Positions 1 to 13,144 of a DNA stretch of 64,000 nt are shown here, piece by piece. The stretch comes from Apostichopus japonicus (taxonomy: Eukaryota > Echinodermata > Holothuroidea > Aspidochirotida > Stichopodidae), in assembly GCF_037975245.1 (NCBI RefSeq), contig NC_092570.1:7315001-7379000 (forward strand), written 5' to 3'. The notes under the pieces were generated by a model. The model made no database searches. It worked only from the letters and a program-made list of their open reading frames with translations, and was not told where the DNA came from. The translations under genes and the position numbers were made by a program. Numbering within the stretch: the first letter of the stretch is position 1; each line of letters starts with the position of its first letter.

Positions 1-424
1 AATAATCATAATCATAATCATAATAATAATCATAATAATAATAATCATAATAATAATAATAATAATCATAATCATAATAATAATCATAATAATAATAATC
101 ATAATAATCATAATAAAAATCATAATAATAATCATAATAATAATAATCATAATAATAATAATAATAATCATAATCATAATCATAATAATAATCATAATCA
201 TAATAATAATCATAATAATAATCATAATAATAATAATAATAATAATCATAATAATAATCATAATAAAAATCATAATAATAATCATAATAATAATAATCAT
301 AATAATAATAATAATCATAATCATAATAATCATAATCATAATAATAATAATCATAATAATAATAATAATCATAATCATAATAATCATAATCATAATAATA
401 ATAATCATAATAATAATAATAATC

Positions 425-471
<47 letters not shown>

Positions 472-480
472 CATAATAAA
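1..480. repeat. AATAATCAT-type minisatellite
   Basis: The first 480 bases are almost entirely AAT and CAT triplets in varying order, a tandem array that runs off the left edge. The flanks of receptor copies 2 (about 8217-8240) and 4 (about 21735-21755) carry only a short (ATT)n run at the matching place upstream of the gene. The array therefore looks like a local expansion of a small triplet tract in the ancestral 5' flank. Confidence 0.95.
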
Positions 481-908
481 ATAGGACATGAACCGGTTCA
501 ATGAAACCTTATGGTAAAGCTCTAGCTTTAGGTGCCTTTAACGGGAAGGCATGTTGTAGTGCTTTTGCGAGTATACCATAAGCTGTCCCACTCTAAATAG
601 GTGCAACTTAAAAATACCAAGTTTAAAATAGAACTAACTATGGTTTTATTTATACGGTCTATACTAACAACTGTTAACAGCAGGTCTTCGGGAGAGTATT
701 GGAGAGCATAATTGCATAACACTTCATTATCGCATGGATTTTTAAAGTATTTCTGTCCGTCTGACTTAATAACAGTTGTTGTCCGTTCGTAAAATCAACG
801 TGTGTTAGTCACGGTGACCGCCATTGATATCGTGTAAGAGGTGTTCTTTTGTCAACGGAAAAGCGATCTGTCGCAGTTTTCAGACAATTCGATTGTTGAG
901 TGTAAGAG
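481..908 (+). promoter_or_regulatory. 5' flank and leader of receptor copy 1
   Basis: This stretch is shared, in the matching orientation, with the regions upstream of copies 2, 3, 4, 5, 7 and 10. The last 60 bases before the start codon are the best conserved part, including the words GATCTGTCGCAG and GTAAGAGATGATGG. It probably holds the promoter and 5' leader of the family. I could not pick out a confident TATA box or transcription start, so the regulatory role is inferred from conservation and position. Confidence 0.5.
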
Positions 909-2077
909 ATGATGGAAAGCACGTATAATCTCCGACTTGTCTCTTACTTTATGTATGGCGCCCTTATTCATATACTTCTCGTAGCTTCAGTACAAACCAC
1001 CTCCGTACATCTTGGTCCTGCAGAAGGATTCAGAAAATTTAGTGACGTCATCTTTCCCGGCGAGTACATTAGTTTACAGTGTGTGTGTGGGATGGACTGA
1101 CAACCTGTAACATATCAATGCTTTGTAATGACACAGTTATCTACGAGGAAGGAGGGCTTAAGTCTAATGATTATATTTTTAATAAAATTGAATCGTCCTG
1201 TTTACTGAGTATTACGTTTATCAATATAACTGTTCAGCACAAAGGAGTATATAAATGCCGGATACAGAATGGAGACACGAAAATGGAGGATACATACAAC
1301 CTCAACGTTGTTACGGAATGGCCTCAGTGCTTGGCTAAGTTTAATGAATCTGATAATAGCTTTCAATTGTTCTGTTACACATTTAGTCAGACGGGTCAAA
1401 ACGTTCCTCAGACATGGGAAATAATTGAACCAGGAGACAAGTCGAAGCCATTTTTGAACTTCACAATTCAACATAATCCAAGCATATCTGTATTGAAGAT
1501 TGTTGGCGTTTCACATTCGGAAATCACAGAAGAGAATCTAACCGATCTATACAAATGTTCTCATTTCAATGAATCTTCACGAAGTTGCTTCTTTAATTTT
1601 AATTCTCCCATGATCGACGTTATCACATCATCAACTCCACTTCCCGATGCAGGGTCCTCGGGTCCATCTGACCAACAGTCTGAGCAAGTAGTTACAGAAC
1701 CAGTGATTGCACCATCGACTACTAAAAGGAGGGTACTACAACAAACATCATTCAATCTCGTAGGTGTTGGGTTGTCATGTGCAGTTGTTGGCTTTATAGT
1801 GCCATTTATTTCACTTTTATTTACGTGTTTCAAACTAAAGGATAGGAAGAATGCGTCGAAAACTGCAGAAAACGAAGAGAACGAAGATCCTGCAGCAGCT
1901 ACAGCCTATTCTATGAAGATATTTAATACCAGAGACCAAACAAAGTACGAGACTACCATAACTAACAATACAAATAACACGTACGACTATGCAGACCAAA
2001 GAGAACTTAACATTAGAGAGTTACCAAGGCAGTCTCATGGAACGCCGACAGTTCAACAATACGAAACTGTACAGTAA
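909..2077 (+). pseudogene. Two-Ig receptor copy 1 (short-tail class), frameshifted
   Basis: It begins with the family start MMESTYNLRL and a signal peptide to about residue 31. At about 1080-1089 the GT run in the Ig1 codons (TGT GTG TGG in the other copies) is two bases longer, which shifts the frame and brings a stop at 1098. A second open frame, 1079-2077, carries the rest: Ig1 ending in GVYKC, Ig2 with the FC...W...YKC core, a Ser/Thr-rich stalk, a membrane span near SFNLVGVGLSC, and the short-class tail ending YETVQ. Everything past the shift is open, so the lesion is recent, a slippage allele or a sequencing error. The Ig2 position that is AKC in most copies is AKF here. A polyadenylation signal follows at 2104. 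If the GT count is wrong, this is an intact gene. Confidence 0.8.
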
Positions 2078-3700
2078 AATACATACTGAGATGCAAGTGT
2101 GTCAATAAAAGACGGAATCGTTGTGTATTTAACGACTATTAACATACGTACTTAATATTAAAACGTATTTGGCGGAAACGGAACCAAATGACATGCATTA
2201 TAGCGACAGAGACTAATGATGAAACTTATCAAAGCTTTCTCGTGTTAAAGAAAAAAGCAAACAGTTTTTATACTTGGCAAAACCCAAAGCGCCGTTGATT
2301 TCAACCATTAGATGTGTGGACTTGCTCAAGTCCTTTAGTCTTCTCTGTATACATGAAAGAATATCGAAAGCGGCGAAATCTTGCTAATGGAATAATATCT
2401 TTCTTAGCTGCTTTGATGAAGTTGATTATTACCCACATCTTCATCACCTAGTTAACTTAATTGGTTAGGTTAATTGTTAGGTTAACTAATTGGTTTTCTT
2501 CTACTTTTATTTTAAGTTTGTGTCAGTGAATTACATCTCATCAGGACATGTCTTTTTTGTTTCCATAATCTTTTCTTACTTTGTTTCTTCTCAAACTCCT
2601 AGCTAACAATGTGCTTAATATGAAAAATCTGAACAATGTTGCTCTTTGTAGAGAGATGTTTGTAAATTCCTTTGAACGTCTTTTGAAGAAAAACGAGAGC
2701 AATGAAAGGAAACGAATAAAGAAATATTAAAATATTGAACAACTTAAAAATTTATATAAAGTCAGAATTTAAAACTGATATGAATGAAGGTAAATTTTTA
2801 TGCCTTTTTTTCCCTTTAAAACTGAAGTGAAATGAATGGAGACAATTTTAGAGAAACGCTTTCGAAGTAATAAAAAGATTTGATCCAAAACTTGATTAAT
2901 TTCAGTCTAACCAATTAAAATCAACATTTTAAGGACGCCTGAAAATATTTTAAGGAGTTCATGCTCATCCGTATAACTATATATAAACCATGGTAATAAG
3001 AGAATGCTATATCGGTGTTGTGTGTGTACGTGTGTTTGACCTTCAGCTATATATAACTCTCTATTTGGGATTTTTGTTGATTGTAAAAGTATATTATAAG
3101 TATACTATACGCACTACACAGAGAAATAAAACTGGTTACCTGCCTTCTTTGTTCAGTTGACGGTTCTGTCAGTTATTGGTTTTATTGTAAGTTTTATTTT
3201 GTATGTACATTGTAGAACAATGTGTGACGTCATTCACCAAAAAGTTTCTGCTTCTTTCATCGTTTTTAAAAACATCTTTATGTCATCAGTGCTCATTTAC
3301 AACCCTGTGTACTTCACATCAAATATCAGAAAATGGTATCGAGAATATCAATAATAATAATAATAATCAGGAATTGAACAATATGCCTATGAATTAGAGC
3401 AGTTTCCCAAAACTGTCCAAAAATAACTTTAACATGGCACGAGGTAAGCCGATGGACTAAACAGTATTCTTCACTAACTCAACCGGTATATTAATGGTCA
3501 CATGCCACTAGAAGTGAAAGATGGGAAGGGGGAAGTAGGGGCGCACGACCTGGTGAGCATTAGTATTCGTGTGAAGGCACGCGAGGACTACCTAATTTTG
3601 AAAATATACTCGTGTACGGGTGTGAGACCATCGTGGAAGGGTCCTGCATTGTATTAATTATACAAGCACAAACAATAAATTTCAAATCTTTGCGAAGGAA
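2078..3700. other. Downstream block of short-tail receptors
   Basis: No gene is seen. The stretch is closely similar to 52315-53990 (after copy 8) and 57736-59230 (after copy 9), and in reverse to the regions after copies 4 (19600-20122) and 6 (37930-38935). A 65-codon reading frame at 3157-3354 is not preserved in the paralogues. The block is best read as the 3' part of the duplicating unit. Confidence 0.6.
2104..2109 (+). terminator. Polyadenylation signal, copy 1
   Basis: AATAAA lies 27 bases after the stop codon. Copies 4, 6, 8 and 9 have the same hexamer 27-28 bases past their stops, implying a very short 3' UTR for the short-tail transcripts. Confidence 0.6.
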
Positions 3701-4667
3701 TTGAAATATGCCTCCATCCATCCCGATACCCCGTTTCACCCACCCATCGAAGTAAAAAAAGCGAGAGGAGTTTTGGCGCCTGGGTTCGATCCCCGGCCAA
3801 GGCAGTTTGCTTTTGCCGCTCTCTTATATGGTGGCTTGCCTTGATTAGGAGCTTTGAGTATTAGAAACGAGCACACACACACACATATATATATATATAT
3901 GAATCTTTCAAAATAATCTACTTTAATGTAACACGCCGCGACACGATATCTACTTGGTCTATAAATCTTTCTTCTTTCTTTCTTTTTTCTTTGCATGGGG
4001 GAGGGAGGGGGCGGGGGTGAGGGAGTGAGTAGGTTCAATTCAAGTAAATAGGTAAGACCAAATTGTAAAAGGTGGAAATGACGGGTGATCAGTTGTATTG
4101 ATGTTTTAATTCATCAAACCATGAAAGAGATTAGCTGTTTTCTTCTGTATGTTTTCGTTAGTGATGATAATAGCTACTGACATTCAACATGAGCAGTCAA
4201 ATTGTGCACAGCACTAAGTACATGTGCACAATTTAACAATATTTAATACTAACTTGTATAAATATATCTTTGAAAATTTCGTATTGAAGGGACTGAATAT
4301 TTCCATCTTCTTTCCGTGTAAAGTGGTGACAGGGTTGTGGTTGGATGGTTGGGGGGGGGGGGGCAGCAATTGACAGCAACATCTTGCAGTATTATGGCAC
4401 TACCATAAGAATCAATTGAAAGAGACTAGAGTGATGAAAATTGCTTGGGTCTAACAGTAAACTTCTTCGCAGGACATGTATGTATGAGCTCGCTGACCAG
4501 GGCGAAATCGTTTGACTTTTGTCTTGTATGTGTGTACACAAAGCAAATTGGATGCACGCTGTCTAATAAATTGTTCACATAGTAGGAATGCGTACTTCAT
4601 TGCAAAATCAATGCAGTTTTTCAGCCTAAGTACACATTTTGTCGCAGTAAACCTCATTGACGACAAG
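3701..4667. other. Unassigned spacer with a SINE-like fragment
   Basis: Similarity to the other receptor flanks stops near 3700. Positions 3775-3810 contain a tRNA B-box-like word (GGTTCGATCCCC), followed by (CA)n(TA)n at 3871-3900. This could be a tRNA-derived SINE piece, but no A box is clear. A pyrimidine-rich tract (3965-3995), a G-rich tract (3998-4030) and a G run near 4350 follow. I see no gene. Confidence 0.4.
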
Positions 4668-6133
4668 CACGTACGAACATCAAAAGTTTGCAGCTAGCTG
4701 CATACAGAAGAGCCACCGACAAGAAAATCTCCCCTTAGTCTTAAAAATTATAACCTTCATTCCTCGTAGATTAGATTTTCTGAATCCTTCTGAAGAACAA
4801 TCTTAAAAGCCAGCGTAACTTTATTCATTCATTTTTAAGGCAAAGGTACATGTGAATTATATATGTCCACTATTGGCACCGAAACACATCGACCTGAACT
4901 GTACTGCAACAGAAATTATAATTTTGGTGTCAATCTCAGTTTCCTTTTATTAACATGTCAGTTTCAGTGCATACACAATATTGTATCGAGTACAAATCCA
5001 AGATGGCAAATACGAGTATCGCAACAATGTTGGAATACGTGTACAAGTATACGGAATCACATTACATGTATTCTTGTCAGAAAATAACCGCCACATTGCA
5101 ACCTCGCTATATTGTAAAGGGAAAAGAAACGTTAATGACAAACTGTCACTGATATAGAAATACGCAATGATTGATCTTTCTCACTTGTTAATACGTTTTT
5201 CGAACATGAGGACTTTGACAAGTCTAAAATATAAAGTATAAGATAATAAACTACCGCACTTTTTTGGATTATTTAGTGTTTAATTAATTCAGTTTAGGTT
5301 ATAAAGTTTCATATAGCCTTCATTTAGTTCGGCCTACAAATTTCCACTTTGAGAATTAAAAGTATGTGTCAAATACAATTTACAAGGTTATCTTAATGAT
5401 TTCAAAGAGCGTTGGTATCAAATCCTCTATAATTCAAAATATATACAAACAGCAAATAAATGTTAATTGTACAAATATACAAGAAATAATGGTTTCCGGT
5501 GCGCACTATCTTATAATGGAAAACAGATAATCGTACCGGTGAGACGGGGTACAATGGTAGGTGAAGGAGGACTGTGTGGCGTACTGTATCAGTCACAAAA
5601 AATCATTGATGATTTCCAGGTAGTCCTCAGTTTACGAACCAGTCGTAGGTAAGGGACAGAAGTGACAAAGTGTCGCCTGTAGATAACATTTATTGTACAA
5701 CAGTCATACAATATAGGGCCTATCAATGAATAATGTAATGAACGTTGCAAAACTTTGGAATATTAAAGGCGTTCAACTGGGCCTGTAGAATTCAAGGGTC
5801 CTAGAGTCGACAGATCTGTTATGTCTCCGGGCCACCTTTTGCGTTATAATTATATTTTAAAAAGGAGAATACATTATTATTTAATTATTCCATTTATTCC
5901 CGAGCTACTGAATTGTCCCGGGTTCGGGATTGACTTTCATTACCCCACGTTTATAGCCAGGCCTGTGGAGGATGCATCATCCTGGGGGGGGGGGTCAATA
6001 GAAGAGATGAATACATGCCAGACCCGTTGTTTGGTTTTACGGTTTGTAACATAACCATATCAAGTTGCGCATTGGAATAAGAACCGAGTCTATGTAGTAA
6101 ATACAGAAACCGATGCACGTCGCGCTATGTGTC
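4668..6133. other. Downstream block of receptor copy 2
   Basis: This stretch is similar, in the same orientation, to 44335-45879 after copy 7, so copies 2 and 7 share their 3' surroundings as well as their gene bodies. A small scrap near 4760-4795 (TTCCTCGTAGATT, TGAATCCTTCTGAAG) resembles reversed Ig1 coding sequence and may be a receptor relic. There is a G run at about 5985. No intact gene is seen. Confidence 0.5.
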
Positions 6134-7759
6134 TTATACTAGAGCATCGTCTTTACTAGGATCAAAGACACAGTAATGAATGTCCTCTTCTGTCTTGTCT
6201 TCTTCAAACGGCTCATATAAAGAACAATCAACCATATCGGTGGTATTTATCGGAGAATCATCTTGGAAATTGTCATCTTGAAACGTCAATTTATCAATAT
6301 CAACTATTGAATATGGTTCACATTGACTATCACGTAACTGGTTTGCCTTGCAACGAGGAGATACTTTCTTCACTTTCGCGTAAAGATGGTCTGGTACTTC
6401 ATCTTCATCGTTCGTTGTGTTCGATTTGTGTTTATATTCTTCAGTTTCATGAGAAGTTGTCTGTCTGACGTCATGACGAACGCCTCTTTTCTCCACCTTC
6501 TTGTAAAGATCTTCAGGTACTTTACCTTCACTCTCCGTAATGTGTGATCTGTTTGTGTTATCCTTTATTTCATGAGAGGTTGACTGTCTGGCGTCATGAC
6601 GAACGCTTCTTTTCTCCACCTTCTTGTAAAGATCTTCGGATATATTTCCTTCACTGTTCATTGTACTCCTATTATGTTTATCCTTCATAGATCCTCTCTC
6701 TGATTTCCTCTGTATTTCATCGTATGAAGGAATCTCCTGATTAGCATTATTAGATAATTTACCCAAGACCGTTCCTGTTTGAACCAAGTCGCCGTTCGTA
6801 TGTGTTTCGTTTAAATTCATACCTTTGCAAGAAAATCTGCCGTTTGTTTTACACATTATAACCGTCAAACAGACAGGTACTAACATAAATGAAACTGTAA
6901 CAGCTAAGATGATGATAATCGATTTCATTACGGGTTGCTCGCTGGTCTTAACGGATGTAGGCGATATCGATGTTGAGGTGTGACGTAATGGTCTCATAGA
7001 ATGCCTTTGATGTGTTGGTAAATCAATATTATTATCGTTGGTGTGCTTCCATCAATATCAATTGAAGATTCGAAATTAAAATAACAATTTCTAGATAGAT
7101 CATTAGAATATGAACACTTGTACTCATTGGTTAGATTCTCCTTGGTGATTTTTGCATGTGAAACCCCCACAATCTTCACTGCAGGCGTGCTTGAAAGATG
7201 TTGAATTGTGAAGTTCGTAAATGTCTCCGGATTGTTTCCCGGTTCAAGTTTTTCCCATGTCTGGAAAGCAGATTGACCTATCGGACTAAAGGTGTAACAA
7301 AACAATTGAAAGCTTCTATCAGATTCATTAAACTTAGCCAAACACTGAGGCGATTTCGTAACAACGTTGAGATTATGTGTCCTCCATTGTTGTGTCTCCA
7401 TTCTGTATCCGGCATTTATATATTCCTTTGTGCTGAATGGTTATATTGAAAAATATAATATTCAGTGACGAGGAAGATTCAATTTTATGAAAATCATAAT
7501 CATTAGACTTAAGCTCTCCTTCCTCGTAGATAAATGTGTCATTGATAAGCATTGATATGTTACAGGTTGTCAATCCATCCCACACACACTGTAAAATAAA
7601 TTTCTCTCCAGGAAAGATGACTTCACTAACATCTCTGAATCCTCCTAAAGGACCAAGATGTACGGATGTGGTTTGTACTAAAGCTACAAGAAGTATATGA
7701 ATAATGGCGCCATACATAAAGTAAGAGACAAGTCGAAGATCATACGTGCTTTCCATCAT
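6134..7759 (-). pseudogene. Two-Ig receptor copy 2 (long-tail class), two frameshifts
   Basis: The start (MMESTYDLRL at 7759), signal peptide and Ig1 are intact to GDTTMEDT. A 2-base loss near 7373 then creates a stop. Ig2 continues in another frame (7370-7030), and a 1-base loss near 7025 returns to the original frame for the stalk, membrane span and tail (6997-6134). The losses sum to three. The tail is the richest of the family in the repeated YxxV unit: three copies, EDLYKKVEKR twice and DHLYAKVKK once. The C-terminal ITIM position reads IHYCVF, which has F in place of the L/V/I of the consensus. The nearest relative is copy 7, which lacks the three repeats. Two independent indels make a true pseudogene more likely than sequencing error. 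Confidence 0.85.
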
Positions 7760-8609
7760 CTCTTACACTCAACAATCGAATTGTATGAAAACTGCGACAG
7801 ATCGCCTTTACTTAAATCCACTGTCAATAGAACACCTCTTATATACACGATCAATGGCTGTGACGAGGACACTAAATTTTACTTTATATTATATTATCGT
7901 ATGACAACTGTTATATAGTCAGACGGACGGAAATACGTTTAAAATCCATGCGATAATAACGTTGTATGCAAATATGCTCTCCAATACTCATGCCAAGACA
8001 TACATGTTAACAGTTGTAAGTATAGACTGTTAAGATGTATCAATGAAACCTTAGTTAGTTCTGTTTTAAACTTGGTATTTTTAAGTTGCACCTATTTAGA
8101 GTGGGACAGCTTATGGTAACTCGCAAAAGCACTACAACCTGCCTTCCCGTTGAAGGTACCACAAGCTAGAGCTTTACCATTAGGATTCATTGAACCGGTT
8201 CACATCCTATTATCATCCATTATTATTATTATTATTTATGTCTTGTCGTCAAAGTAAAGTAATGTTTATACAGTTGCGTCGCATAATTCGCAAAGTATAA
8301 TAGTATGCTACCCCTCAGTGAATAATTGACACGTTCACACGTCATGATGGCACTCTCAGTTTTAAGTAAGCCTACCAGGAAGCTTGTACTTCTTCACGTC
8401 CTTAGAATTTCATTGTGTTTTCCAAAGACATAGAGCTGTCTAATATTACACAGATTGACTAAACGTTCTCAGCCGATGTTTTTCCGATGAGGTACTTTTA
8501 GTTAGTTCTCATTTTGCGAACAACATTAAAACTAGCTTCTGCAATGTCCAATCTCCTGTTTGTCTTTGCTACAAAACACAGATAATTATGAGTAACACCA
8601 GCTAGAGTA
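7760..8609 (-). promoter_or_regulatory. 5' flank of receptor copy 2
   Basis: Read on the minus strand, this matches the flanks of copies 1 and 4, including the short (ATT)n tract at 8217-8240. Its far end is cut by the CACTA-like element at 8610. The regulatory role is inferred from position and conservation only. Confidence 0.45.
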
Positions 8610-8629
8610 CACTGAAAACTTAAATTGGT

Positions 8630-8995
8630 TCACCGACTAACATAACGTTAGTCCATCTGGTGCCTCTCCCGACTAACATAGCCTTAGTCAGTTGCTATAC
8701 CGACTAATTCATTCCTTAGTCAGTTGGATTTCTTAGTCGGTCATCTTAGTCCGTCAGCTTAGTCGATCAACAATTTGGTAGTCGGTAAATGTATATTAGT
8801 CAGTTACATTAGTTGGTGACATTAGTCGGTCTTTACCGACTAATTTATATGAGCCACCGACTAGTTTATAGCAGGTTTTACATTAGTCAGGATGGTGCCT
8901 CTCCCGACTAACCTTTCTGAGTCGGTATCGACTGACTAGTTGCACTGACTAGAATCACTGAAAGAATTAAACCCGACTAGTTTTACTGACTAGCA
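8630..8995. repeat. Left subterminal TTAGTCGGT motif array
   Basis: More than a dozen copies of TTAGTC(A/G)GT or its reverse ACCGACTAA occur within about 360 bases, in both orientations and with irregular spacing. Together with the matching array at the other end, they are the likely transposase-binding region of the element. Confidence 0.75.
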
Positions 8996-9627
8996 TCACT
9001 GAAAGAAAAGTGAGCAGAAGAAACACAAATAATGTGTACGTTGGCAGTATTTATTTCTGATAAAACTTCTGATGTCTACAAAGGCTGACTTTCGACAGAT
9101 AGAGAAGAAATCACTGTAAATAAAATCTGAAAATCTGTTTTTTTTCCAACAAAGTTAAGACAAGTTAATGGATCAAACATGAATCGCAAAAGTATAGCAC
9201 TGCACAATAATGCAAAGTTGAATCTTGGGCAAGGGTTCCTCATGACTTTCGTTTTAAAGTGGTACCCCAAATCGACACCAGTTAAGTCTTCACGAACAAA
9301 GAGTGTTTCTCTTAACTACAAATGGCCTCCCACTTGTCTTCAGGAATCCAAAATCTGCACCATTATTGACCTGTGAACAGAAAATATGATATACGTGTAA
9401 GCACAGATACAGATATAGCACATGATAACTCACATTATCATAAACATACATTTACATTAAAATTTTATAACATATTGGGAGGTATACATTTAAATCTAGG
9501 TCCCTCAAATTATAAGCCAGGAATAGCAGCTTTACCAAATTATTATTAGCTTTGCACAGCATAACACCAAGTTATTTCTCAAAGCTTAATAATTATGTTA
9601 ATCATGTTAATAATGATCCCAATAGAC

Positions 9628-11155
9628 CGGGATCCCAGAAGGTTTGGTTAGCTGGGAAGGTAACCAATTGCCTTGTACATCACAATGTTCACAGTGCATT
9701 CCTGTATATGAAACCTGACGACTGGCAAACCGACTGTGGTGGGTGTGGCTGGGAGAGCAATTTTAAAGTCACCTGATAGCTAACCTAGATCAGTTTTCAT
9801 GGTAACACATCAAAGTAAGTACAATGTGTCAGGTATGGCCCCAAGAGCAACAAATGGCCATTGCCAGTAATTATTGGTGGTGGGGTACCCCTGCCAGTGA
9901 TCTATAATTGACCCCTCAAGGCTGACCTAGGTCAGCTCATGAGGTAACCACTTGAAACCTACTGGAAAATGTTGTTTAGGACTTCAGATACAACTGATGG
10001 GCATTGCCAGTAATTTTTATTAGTGGGGTACCCCTGCCAGTAGACCCCCAAAATGCCCATTCCCCATTGACCTAGATGAGCTCATGATGTAACCAGTTGA
10101 AAACTACTGGAAAATGGTATCACTTCATATGTAAGGGATGGGCATTTCCAGTAATTTATATTGGGGGGGGGGGTACCCCTGCCAGTAGACCCCCAAAATG
10201 CCCATTCCTTCATTGACCTAGGTCAGCTCATGAGATAACCAGTTGAAAAATTACTGGAAAATGATAGGTATCACTTCATATGTAAGGGATGGGCATTTCC
10301 AGTCATTTACATTGGTGGGGTAACCCTGCCAGTAGACCCCCAAAATGCCCATCCCCCATTGACCTAGATTAGCTCATGAGGTAACCAGTTGAAAACTACT
10401 GTAAAATGATTGGCAGGACTCTATATGTAAGGGATGGGCATTTCCAGTAATTTATATTACTGGGGTACCCCTGCCAGTAGACCCCCAAAATGCCCCCCCC
10501 CCCCCCTCATTGATCTAGGTCAGCTCATGATTTAACCAGTTGAAAACTACTGGAAAATGATTGACAGGATTCTATATGTAAGGGATGGGCGGACTCTGGC
10601 AGTGGTGGCCCACCAATATAAAATACTGGAAATGCCCATCCTTACATATGAAGTGATACCTATCACTTTCCTGTAGGTTTCAACTGGTCAAATCATGAGC
10701 TCACCTAGGTCAATGAGGGGATGGGCATATTGGGGGTCTACTGGCAGGGGTACCCCACCAATAAAAATTACTGGCAATGCCCATCCCTTGTATCTGAAGT
10801 CCTAACCAACATTTTCCAGTAGGTTTCAAGTGGTTACCTCATGAGCTGACCTAGGTCAGCCTTGAGGGGTCAATTATAGATCACTGGCAGGGGTACCCCA
10901 CCACCAATAATTACTGGCAATGGCCATTTGTTGCTCTTGGGGCCATACCTGACACATTGTTCTTACTTTGATGTGGTTACCAAGAAAGCTGATCTAGGTT
11001 AGCTATTAGGTGACTTTAAAATTGCTCTCCCAGCCACATCCACCACAGTCGGTTTGCCAGTCGTCAGGTTTCATATACAGGAATGCATTGTGAACATTGT
11101 GATGTACCAGGCAATTGGTTACCTTCCCAGCTAACCAAACCCTCTGGACTCCCGC
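9628..11155. repeat. Large inverted repeat with about 145-bp tandem units
   Basis: Left arm 9628-10195 and right arm 10596-11155 are near-identical reverse complements. For example, the same 45-codon open stretch appears at 9639-9773 (+) and 11006-11143 (-). Between 9778 and about 10590 lie five to six tandem units starting near 9781, 9923, 10067, 10212, 10358 and 10510. Each contains GACCTAGGTCAGCTCATGA, ACCAGTTGAAAACTACTGG and GGTACCCCTGCCAGTAGACC. A transcript would fold into a hairpin with a stem of about 560 bp. Both arms lie wholly inside the CACTA-like element. Confidence 0.85.
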
Positions 11156-13144
11156 TCTACAGATCAGTGAAAATTTGACCAAACTTATGAAGCTTGCACG
11201 TAAATGATATACTAGACTGTTTTTTTTTTTAAAACAGGTTATGAAAAGTATCTTAAATATCATTAAACAGTTGGGTACAATAGTTAAACTCACTCTTCCA
11301 TCTTTTTTCTCTATGGTACTTGTTCCTTTGCTTTTTGGACTCTTGGATAAACTCTTTTGTTCTGCGAAGGGTACCAATATATCATCTTAAAACATGTCTT
11401 TAAGCCATATATAACACAGTTCTCCTCTTCTGTTGTTGCCTCCACACTGGTGTCGTACATCACAGGAAACCTCACCCTTGACTTAGATATTTGGCTTTTC
11501 AATTCCTGCTGGAAAAAAGAAACAGCAAAGTATTCATCATTTGAAAAAAAAAAATTAAATAAAGTTGTCACCACAAAGTTATTGAGATTTGCTTCCACTA
11601 TAGTCTCAAAAAACAATCCCAAAGTTTGAAGCAGACTGTATAAAGCTGAAAATTTGAACGAGAGTGTCATCACCATTGCAACCAGAATCAAATGCCCAGA
11701 ATACAGAGATAATAAAACATGGGCTAAATCTTTGTTTGTTTTTATGATCTTTAAAAATATAAAATTTTAGAAACAGAAATGCACTGAGCCAACTTATTTA
11801 TAGGCCTAATCGTTTTTAGTTGTTATTTTGCTTGCTCACATAACAAGCCTGTTTAGACCTAGGCTAGAGGAGAATCAGTACTTTGTTACACTAAGTTTGT
11901 CTTTCGGTCGTTTTGATTTAGTCTTACTAGTAGTACTAAAGTATATAATGGACCGGCGAAGACTAGAGAATACCCAGAGTTTTAGCAACTGCGTTAAACT
12001 GTATCATCTGATCTATTATTTACGTCAATGAGTTTCATTCAATCTAGGATCAGAAAGAGAAAACTAATTAATCTTAACCTTTAAACTTGCTACTAAACAG
12101 ATATGCTTGAATTACAAATAAATGTCAAAAAAACATCATAATCTAAGAATCGATGCATATACATATACATAAACAGAATAATTTGAATTCGCGCAAGTGA
12201 ACCCTGCACTACATTGGACAGAAAAAAAAAACGTGCAATTAGACCAAACTAAACATACTAAATTTTCCGTTACTTCTACATAAAAATCAATACAAATACA
12301 ACAACTTACTCTTTTGGCAGTATACTAAAAGCACATGTTATAATAACTTCAGACTATCAAGCTTTCCTGAGAAAAAACGGTTAATACTTCTTACAGTAAG
12401 CAAGTCGACCGTGAAGGAATGTCGCAATTGTTTCCTGGGTGTGACCGGAAATTAAATACTAAAAAATGATAAATGAAAAGGTTAAATAGAACTGAAGCGT
12501 GCATCCTGACTGCTCGCAACATATAATACCGTTGACTATCCAACATAATTTGTTCAGCCTACTGTCACTGTACGTTTGAAGGTCTAGCCTTGCTTATTCA
12601 ATATCACAAAGCCTACCCATTTAGATTCACATGGGAAATTACAGGAAATCTTTACCAAATGAGTGTAGACTTCAAATAAACTATTGAGCCTTATAGTTCC
12701 AGCATTTGTTTGGGAATAAATTAGAAGATTATGTGCCACTGTTCAATCTAGCCCAATACACACATAACACATTGTTAATTGGTGTTTAGAATGCACACTT
12801 TAGTGTTGAGAATGCACTGCAGTACCCAGTAGAAGCCTATAGGCTACTCACTGTCATTGCACTTGTGTATTGCGAAACGCCAACGTGACAACGGTAGCGT
12901 TACACTAACCATAATACAGTACTAGTGCCAGTGGCCTAACAATTAACTTTAATTTTACCTTCAAGTTAAAGGAATAACAGGTAGGCCGATGATGCAGTTA
13001 ATACCTCCATTCTTCTAAAGACCTTCTTGGGTGATTTACGGTTGAAAGTTGCTTAGAGTGATCGTATGAAACTATGCCAAGTCCAGCAAGCTGCCGTTGC
13101 CTCTCGGTTTCCAAATTGAAGTGAATCGGATTGGGTTAAAATAC

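Noticed and set aside
1..480. CRISPR array
   Set aside because: The units are short triplet words without spacers of constant length, and the sequence is eukaryotic.
3157..3354. 65-codon frame repeated after copies 1, 8 and 9
   Set aside because: The sequence recurs because the flank is duplicated, but frames and starts differ (53489, 58947) and indels are not codon-sized.
11311..11691. 126-codon minus-strand frame inside the CACTA-like element
   Set aside because: No transposase motif or known domain was recognised; it could be a remnant, but a gene call is not supported.
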